From NCBI GenBank assembly GCA_963969495.1, contig OZ018330.1, positions 46,118,394-46,182,393 of the forward strand: a stretch of 64,000 nucleotides of DNA. The letters are read 5' to 3'. Source of the DNA: Ceratothoa steindachneri (taxonomy: Eukaryota > Arthropoda > Malacostraca > Isopoda > Cymothoidae). Positions 57,501 to 64,000 of the stretch are shown in pieces. The translations under genes and the position numbers were made by a program. Positions within the stretch are counted from its first letter, which is position 1; every line of letters starts with the position of its first letter. Under the pieces are notes generated by a model. The model had not been told where the DNA came from, ran no database searches, and worked only from the letters and a program-made list of their open reading frames with translations.

Positions 57501-57884
57501 ATCCCAAAACACGTGTAAACTAAATTAAAAAAAATAGTTATTTTCGCTAGAAGGCCAGCCCATTTTGATTTCCATATTTCCCAAATCAATCGTATATGCG
57601 TTGGATTATTCGTATATGTGTTTAGTTACTGGAAGTCGGTTTCGAGAGGTACTATGGGTTGCTATAAGGTGGGGGAGGCTTTCCCTTCCCATACACCCCT
57701 GCCTGTCCTCAGAACAAGTAAATGAACGAAGGATTTTGGATCAGAAGACAAATCATTATGGAATAACAGGGAAAAAATCCCAAGTGGCTAATGTAAAAAG
57801 CTACCATTTCAACCTATGAGGATCGTCTTCGTGCTGTTATTGCAAACAAAAGTCATGCCACGAAATATTAAATGGATGAGATTA
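57501..57884. other. Short unassigned stretch
   Basis: No feature beyond weak continuation of the inverted arm. Confidence 0.4.
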
Positions 57885-58400
57885 CACTGTAAAATATGCA
57901 AAATTTGTTGCTTTTTTTCATCCATTGTTGGGCTTAAAAGAAAACAATTAAATTTATACAATTTTATTTACACTTTCACAAGAAATAGATAAAAATAAAA
58001 AAGTTAGAATTAAAGTTTTCCTTGATTTCCTTTGTAATGTAAATTAATTTCCCGTACAAGCTCCCAAATATTGTTTCCCATCAAGTTTTCATTGTATACT
58101 CCTTGGTAGCTATGTTCAAAGGTCATTATATCTTGATGGAAGCCCTCACCTTACCCCTATGTGTTGCTTCCTTATTCTCCTTGAACTTGTCAAGATAAAT
58201 ATAAAAGATATTCACCTTCAGGGACATTCCGCAACCCATTTGGCTATAGCTTTTCACTAAGTTCTCAACCAGTTACACATAAATGTCAGTCTTGTGGTTG
58301 CCCATGAAGCACTGACACCGAAAAAACCTCTTCCCCACTTTTTTTCTTTTTAATAAAGTTTTCAGAGAATTCTGAAAACTATGTTTTTCTTTATGATTTA
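57885..58400 (-). pseudogene. CACTG-element protein family, second member: C-terminus and terminus
   Basis: The left end reads TTA then CACTGTAAAATATGC (57885), a CACTG terminus preceded by TTA as in the 39.6-kb element. Inside, on the minus strand, FMGNHKTDIYV, LVENLVKSYSQMGCGMSLKV, IFYIYLDKFKEN and the damaged RASIKI (normally ERFHQDI) lead to MTFEHSYQGVYNENLMGNNI and WELVREINLHYKGNQ. This is the same C-terminal domain as in 41370-41615 but from a clearly different subfamily. No opposite CACTG end was found. Confidence 0.7.
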
Positions 58401-59119
58401 TGACTCAAGAGAGACACCAGCTTTCATTTTTGTTTCAGAGAGTTTTGGAAAAGATTTTTTTTTCGTTAAGAGCTCTTTACAAACTGCTTAATGAACTCTA
58501 GAACTAGATCGGGTATTCCTTCGTGCTCCTAAAATGTTACATTTACACACGAATGATACTCAATCACTTTGTTTTTAAATATAAGATCTGACATACTTGC
58601 CACTATTCGATCGGGTAGGCTATTCCACTTTTGAGTAATTTTGTAGCTAAAAAGAACCTAGGCTCTACTCAAGGCCAGTCCAAGAGCTAATATGGGCAAT
58701 ACGACCTCAACCTCGGGATTACAGCCATGCATTTAATAATAATATATCGATCAGTTACACACTTATCCACAAGTATACTTTCATATCCTGCAAATTTCTA
58801 ATTACATATACACTAATCTACGAGTGTACCTACATATAATACAATCTCTAACTACGTACACCCTTATCTACGAGTGTACTTATTACTGTACAATTTATAA
58901 TATCAATACTAATTGATGCACTCAAATAATTGCTGGGAACGCTTCTTTTTTTTCCCGCCACACTGCGTCTGCAAGTGTTGAATATAATAATGAGAGAAAA
59001 GCCAGAAAGAAATATAAAAAAACACATTTAAACTAATGCACTGCAAAGAATAAGCGCTTATAGGATTGGAGAGGAGGACTCGGGCACTTATGTGTAAATA
59101 CTGTCATAATCATAATCAC
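58401..59119 (-). mobile_element. LINE 3' end fragment and flank
   Basis: Minus strand at 58680-58508: TKITQKWNSLPDRIVASMSD followed by LIFKNKVIEYH is the C-terminal end of a CR1/L2-like ORF2 (compare YRVIDKWKRLPADVVES..LN at 30.3 kb). It is repeated in direct orientation at 59705-59565. The rest, to 59119, is unassigned. This insertion separates the two halves of the CACTG-family protein. Confidence 0.6.
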
Positions 59120-59545
59120 TTCATCACTTGATCATAACTAACTCTATAATTTAAGAAGGGGATTTTTTTGAGTATTTGAATAATAATTTCATCTTAGTTT
59201 GTTTGGTTATGACTTATGTTTTTTTATCAAAGTTATTTCTAATAATTCTTTTATAATATCAAAAAACAAAATGGTGTAGTTCAGAAATAAATATAAGTAT
59301 CGAATTTTTGTGAATTTTTTAAAACCCAAAGAATTACAAATAGTGAAGTTCCTAAAATTTATTTTTATATATCTTCTTCTATAACTATATTTTAGCAACG
59401 TGATATTTTGAAAAGGGGGCAATTTAGTTTAGAGTACCTTTTAAAATTATTATAATTGGTGAAGTTTAGAAAATTTATAAAAAAATAAACATGGTTGCCT
59501 TTTTTAAGATTTTAAATTTTAATCTTAGTAGCGAAGCCATTGCCT
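59120..59545 (+). repeat. Left arm of a second inverted repeat pair
   Basis: Matches 60888-61200 in inverted orientation. Landmarks are AACTCTATAATTTAAGAA, AATAATAATTTCATCTTAG, GGTTATGACTTA, ATTTTAATCTTAGTAGCGAA and GCCATTGCCTG. It carries about 100 bp more than the right arm. Confidence 0.75.
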
Positions 59546-59564
59546 GTTTTTTTTTTAAATATGA

Positions 59565-59705
59565 TATTCCTTCGTGCCCCTCATTTAACACGAGTGATAC
59601 TCGTTCACTTTGTTTTTAAATATATTAACCAACGTACTTTCCCCTATTCGGTCGGGGAGGCTATTTGACCTTTGAGTGATTTTATAGGAAAAATAATTGT
59701 GCTAT
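59565..59705 (-). mobile_element. Second copy of the LINE 3' end fragment
   Basis: YKITQRSNSLPDRIGESTLV then NIFKNKVNEYHSC on the minus strand, the same LINE C-terminus as at 58508-58680 with about 75 percent identity by eye. Confidence 0.65.
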
Positions 59706-60887
59706 GAAACGGGGGAATCCCTTGTTTACTAATTGATATTCCTTTTGACGGTTCTATAATCCATTTTAAATAATAGCGAATAATTTATGTGGGAAAAAAC
59801 ATTTAAGACTTCAAAAAAACCTATCAGTTGGCCGTGTAAACGTCTACTCGCAAAGGACAATAGGTTTAGGCATCAAAGTCTTTCTTCTTAGGGTATGTTT
59901 ATGAGCTCATGTATTTGCTTAGTCGGTCTGCGTTGTACTCTCTTGTATTCCCACGTCTTTGCTAAGGCTTGGTGGGAACAACCTTTTGTGGGTCTATAAA
60001 TTGCTCATGTTTGACATTATGCCCTCCAGCTCAGAACTCAATCCTTTGTAGCTAGTGTTCTTTTGGTAATGTGCTGCGGTATCCATATACTCCAAAAGAC
60101 AGAAATGGCATGAAAAATTAGTAGAAACTCCATGGAGACCAATCAAAAATGCTACCATTTGAAGTCTCAAATAATTCTCCAGGCATAGCCCTCATAATTC
60201 AAAGCTTTAAGAAGAAGTATGACACTGCCGTATTTCTCCTTGAGATATACCTAAAGAACCAAGGGAAGGGCATGATGCTTATTTCAATTATGATTCGTGA
60301 GGAGCTGTCAATGAAGAGCCTCTACCCATCTCTGTAATGTATGTAATTCCAATTGTATCACATAGGCTAAAGACATCATTGCAGCAGCATAGCCCAGCTT
60401 GATAAGTTTAAAATCTTGAAGAATGTTATGACGATTTCTTTGGCTTGTCTCTTGCACATTTTCATTCACCAAAGCCCACTTTTTTGAATTTGGAAATCAA
60501 AAGCTCAGTATTTGACGTTGACAAGCCAATATCTCTGAAAAGGTCATTGTGGTCTCTTTGGTTTGTATAGCACATACTCCTCTCAACAGCCATATCTATG
60601 AGACTGTAGTTTATATGTTCACACATATTTTCACCTTCTAAATGGTTGCTTTCTTCTCATGGCGGCTTATGTCTTTCTGAACGGGTAGGTACAGGAAGAT
60701 CAGCACTGTGTGCTATTGGTGCAATAGAGGATGGAAGATCGGGATATGAAATAGCAGGTGCATTTTTTGAAGGGTCCTCCATACAGAGGGTGGCTAGTGG
60801 GTTGACATCAAATCCTGGGAATAGCAAAATTTATGGGTATTCTTCCCACTTTATACCATCCCTTAAAATTAAGAAAATATACTTTAC
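59706..60887 (-). pseudogene. CACTG-element protein family, second member: N-terminal and central part
   Basis: Minus strand from about 60830: LATLCMEDPSKNAPAISYPD, LPSSIAPIAHSADLPVPTRS (the YPDLPSSIAPVPH block, matching YPNLDLVIRPVLHSDEIPLH at 40.3 kb). Then come RDHNDLFRDIGLSTSNTELL, FIDSSSRIIIEISIMPFPWF (matching WRLFIDSS..LKAVLLHNGN in intact relatives), MVAFLIGLHGVSTNFSCHFC, LLEYMDTAAHYQKNTSYKG and HNVKHEQFIDPQKVV near 59980. It carries segments decayed or missing in the 40-kb copy, notably the FIDSS and FxCHFC boxes. Stops and frameshifts are frequent. Confidence 0.72.
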
Positions 60888-61200
60888 CAGGCAATGGCTT
60901 CGCTACTAAGATTAAAATCTGAAATGGAAAAAAAGCAGCCATGGTTAAATTTTAATAAATTTTATGAACTTCGCCAATTGTAATTCATTTTCTTTTAAAA
61001 CATTATAAAACATCGGATAATCATATTTATTTTTTCTAAACTAAACTATTTTGTTTTTTCAAACTCTAAAGAAATTCTTAGAAATTACCTTGATAAAAAT
61101 TAAACTAGACTTAAGTCATAACCAATCTAAGATGAAATTATTATTGGATTACTCCAAAAAGTCCCGTTCTTAAATTATAGAGTTAGTGATGATAATGATG
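60888..61200 (-). repeat. Right arm of the second inverted repeat pair
   Basis: CCAGGCAATGGCTTCGCTAC onward is the inverted partner of 59120-59545. A (GAT)n-like patch lies at its outer edge (61190-61215). Confidence 0.75.
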
Positions 61201-61267
61201 GTGATGATGATGATTACTCTTTTGGATTGAAAAAAAACATAACAGCTTAAATAATTGTGACATTTAA

Positions 61268-62010
61268 TACCGGGTGACCCCCAAAGAACAGAACCCATAA
61301 AATTGTTATTAAATCCTACAAAACTTCAGCAAATTTTCTAAAATTTGCTGAACTTAAACTTCAGTCTGTGTATCATCATTTCTCAAAGTTTCAGTTATCT
61401 TGGTTGATTTGCATAAAAGTCATGTTCTTTCCAAAATATGCTCCAAATGGGCTCCGCAGCGTTAGAGGCAAACTTGCATACGTCGCGCAAAATTGTCAAT
61501 TACTCGAACACATTCCTCTTTAGGGATTTCCCTGATTTATGCTCTGATTGCTGTGATTGTTTCCTACAGTTCATCAATCGTTTGAGGGTTTTTCTGGTAC
61601 ACATTATCCTTGAGATAATCTCAGTTAAAAATCGAGGGGGGGAGGGGGAGAGGTCAATTCCGGTGAATGCGGTGCCCACTCAATGTCATACTTCCTGCTG
61701 ATCAGTCTCTCCTGAAATCGCTCTCTCAGTCAGGAAAGGGAGTCATTTGATATGTGTGTAGGGGACGGCGTCATGCTGGAACCACGGTTCATCTCGATCT
61801 ATCCCTCTGCGTCATCCCAGTGATTCCCTAAACCTCCTCGACAGTGCCATATAGCGCTCCGTATTCGCCGTTTGAGGTCTCTCATTTTCGTGTTCGAACC
61901 AATATGGCACGATGATGCCATTTTTATAGATTGCTACCAATGCTTTTTACTGTATTGACTGTAACGGCCTCTGTAACACATCATCCGGTGTGACTGGAGC
62001 TCAATAAACA
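61268..62010 (-). pseudogene. Mariner-superfamily (IS630-like) transposase remnant
   Basis: Minus strand: IVPYWFEHENERPQTANTER, YMALSRRFRESLG and GIDRDEPWFQHDAVPYTH (normally WFQQDGATPHT, second catalytic Asp kept). Then YDIEWAPHSPELTS, DYLKDNVYQKNPQTIDEL, IREIPKEECVRVIDNFARRM and QVCL*RCGAHLEHIL. The terminus GGGTGACCCCCAAAGAACAG at 61275 is the type seen at the end of this lineage. The first catalytic Asp region is missing and several stops interrupt the frame. The lineage is related to, but not the same as, the remnant at 21.3-22.0 kb. Confidence 0.85.
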
Positions 62011-63269
62011 TTATTAGTCTGGATTGTCTTCGATCGAGTCACAAAACTATTCTCACATGGTTACGCGTTTTTCCATGTCCTCCTCCGTATGTTTTTGCTT
62101 TATTTGGATCTGGTAAGGATGCTAGTGATGGGACGAGTACTCGGTATCGTATCGAGAATCGATGATATCGAACAATTTTAGTGGTATCGGTACTCGTCCT
62201 CGTATCGAAAAAATTTTGCCTTAGTTTTCGATAACAACGTTCGATCCAAGACCTTTAAAGGCCTTTTCACACTTCAAGAATACTGGCAACTTTATGCCGA
62301 TTTTTGTTGTGGGCAGCACGAAACCAGGAGAAAGTTACCGATATTGTTTGTTGATATTATATCGTTTATCAAGTTGAGTCTATTTTTTGCCAATTGCCAA
62401 AAACTGCTACTTTTGAACAATCGAGAACATTCATGAATAAAGGCGGGGTTATACAAGTGCTGCCACCACACGCATCTGTTTTTTTCTGGTTCAACCCTTT
62501 ATTCAGATAATTTAATGATGTAGATTAGTTGTGTTTTATAAATATGTGGTAAATCCTGGCAAAGAACGAAGGTGAAGATGAAAATACGAATATGATTTCT
62601 AGTGAACTCATCATTAGTGATGAGACGAGTACTCCGTATCGGTACGGAATATCGGTAGTATCAGCTGTTTTTAGTGGTATCGGAACTCTAATCGGTATCG
62701 GGATTTTTATGTCTCATTTCCGATATCAAAATCAAATACTTGCCCATTAATTCCCAAGACACTGTATGCAATCATTTTACAACATATATTCATTCTATTT
62801 AATGATTATATTCTTATGTCCCGTACATGAAAAAATCACATAATATGCCCCTAATTTATTTACACAAAATTTAACATTAAAATAACCCTTTCAAACCCTT
62901 AGTTTTTTAGGGAACCAAAAGGAACAAGCACAGGTTAAACTACAAGTTTACGCGTACGGGAAAAATTTACGTAAATTACACTCAATTAAATGACTGCAGT
63001 TAGTTTGGTATAAATAATATGATTTTATTTAAATGTTTAACTCAATATTCGTAAATTTCGATCATTTTATCCGGTTCAAAAATATTTTGAAAATAGTGTA
63101 GACGTGCTGTCATAAATGACGGAAAATTTTACATTATTTTCATCTCCATTATTATTGGGTAAATCTTGAACAAATTATAAGAATTTCTAAAGAGTCACTT
63201 CTGTCATGATGAAAATTATTAATACAAAGACAAAACGAAACAGGAAACAACCCTGCAATATTTATTTTT
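62011..63269. other. hAT-like terminal repeats in AT-rich sequence
   Basis: TAGTGATGGGACGAGTACTC at 62127 and TAGTGATGAGACGAGTACTC at 62615 are direct copies, each followed by CGTATCG-type subrepeats and a TTTTAGTGGTATCGG block. They resemble hAT TIRs (TAG.GATG...). No complete element with inverted ends is evident. Nothing is recognised in 62720-63269. Confidence 0.5.
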
Positions 63270-63599
63270 AGCTTATTGTTTGTATGTGTTTGGACCGACA
63301 AAATTTAATAGGAAAATTTTGTTAGGCAACAGAAATTCTCCCACGGTCACTTTAATCCTCCACGGATTCGTAGAGTCTGAACCCTTCTCATCTCAACAAG
63401 ACTCCATTATTTTGGGGGGTTATTTTTGTTTAATCGTATATTATATTAGTGTTAGTATTTGGATAGAAAAGCTCCCGCGGTTAAACAAGCATATTCCTCC
63501 ATGCCTCAGTAATTTGTGAGCCAAGCCTCATCCGTCCCGTGCTGACGGCCCATTAAAACCCTTTTCTTTCGAACAACGTAATCCCCGTGTTACGAACAA

Positions 63600-64000
63600 A
63601 ATGTCGTCGTCTGAGAAATTTAAACTCCGAGGAGAATCCCTCGGTTAAAGTGCCAAAGACCTTGTCACTTATGTACAGGAAGAAGAGAGAAAAGAGAGAG
63701 CTGAACAAAAAGAAATTAGAGACTTAGCTGAACGCGAACAAAAAGAGATTAGAGAATTAGCTGATCAAAAAGAGATTAGAAAATTAGATGATCAAAAAAA
63801 GATTAGAGAATTAGCTGATCAAAAAGAGATTAGAGAATTAGTTGTACAAAAAGAACTGAGACAGAGCGAAGAAAGTCAGAGAATTCGCCAATATAAACTG
63901 GAATCGAATCGTGATCGGCTCAAAACCATCTCAATAAATTCCTGGGTAGGAACCCCTCAGTCAGCCTCAGTTAAACTCCCCACATTCAAAGAAGGAGAGG
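63600..64000 (+). pseudogene. Gypsy-like Gag N-terminus, running off the window edge
   Basis: ATG at 63601: MSSSEKFKLRGESLG, a stop at 63646-63648, then AKDLVTYVQEEERKERAEQK and a run of related nine-residue units of the type QKEIRELAD (about 63690-63850) coded by a 27-bp tandem repeat. RQYKLESNRDRL and ASVKLPTFKEGE close the visible part. A charged coiled-coil followed by (K)LP.F.EGED begins the Gag of many invertebrate Gypsy/Ty3 elements, where Gag builds the particle. The rest lies outside the window. One early stop is present. A restart within the coiled coil is possible, but I cannot tell. The LTR is probably within 63270-63600 but not delimited. Confidence 0.65.

Overview
The window looks like invertebrate nuclear DNA. 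It is strongly AT-rich, carries more than a dozen long (TA)n tracts, has spliceosomal-type introns, and is filled with degenerate transposable elements. I found no host protein-coding gene, tRNA, rRNA or prokaryotic operon in it. The element mix (Penelope-like elements, BEL/Pao, Gypsy, jockey-like and CR1/L2-like LINEs, several Tc1/mariner lineages, Helitron, CACTA-like and hAT-like elements) fits an arthropod or another invertebrate, with crustacean or chelicerate as reasonable guesses. The species cannot be fixed from the sequence alone.

Region by region. 0-9 kb: three decayed Tc1-like transposases (620-1130, 5640-6262, 7590-8690), a clean hAT-type MITE with an 8-bp target duplication (3166-3619) and a LINE 3' end (3875-4370). 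9-19 kb: a chain of elements joined by (TA)n tracts. It runs Tc1 element 1, a Penelope-like element, a 3.8-kb element with ~150-bp terminal inverted repeats and an unclassified transposase-like protein (itself interrupted by a mariner copy), then Tc1 element 2. Both Tc1 elements carry an intron of about 115 bp at the same codon. 19-31 kb: a LINE reverse transcriptase interrupted by a MITE, a mariner-superfamily remnant, a nearly full-length jockey-like LINE (about 22.3-28 kb), a pogo/Tigger-type MITE and a LINE C-terminal fragment.

31-46 kb: Penelope-like fragments in both orientations, mirrored polypurine and polypyrimidine tracts, Helitron helicase C-termini with Helitron 3' ends, a second deleted mariner, and a Penelope-like element (38.84-42.16 kb) interrupted by a 2308-bp element with CACTG...CAGTG termini and a TTA target duplication. 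That last element encodes a degenerate zinc-finger/RNase-H-like protein and is the most informative insertion in the window. A CR1/L2-like LINE follows at 43-44.7 kb. 46-58 kb: a BEL/Pao retrotransposon on the minus strand (50.5-55.5 kb) lies between two inverted copies of an unnamed repeat (47.2-48.0 and 56.7-57.5 kb). Two copies of one Tc1 remnant and a LINE fragment lie between the left arm and the retrotransposon. 58-64 kb: a second, split member of the CACTG-element protein family, LINE 3' ends, another pair of inverted arms, a mariner-superfamily remnant, hAT-like terminal repeats, and the start of a Gypsy-like Gag running off the right edge.

No genes here form a host pathway. What connects the features is nesting: elements inserted in other elements and in (TA)n tracts, which gives relative ages. 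Boundaries without a clear target duplication or terminus are approximate, and family assignments rest on motifs recognised by eye.
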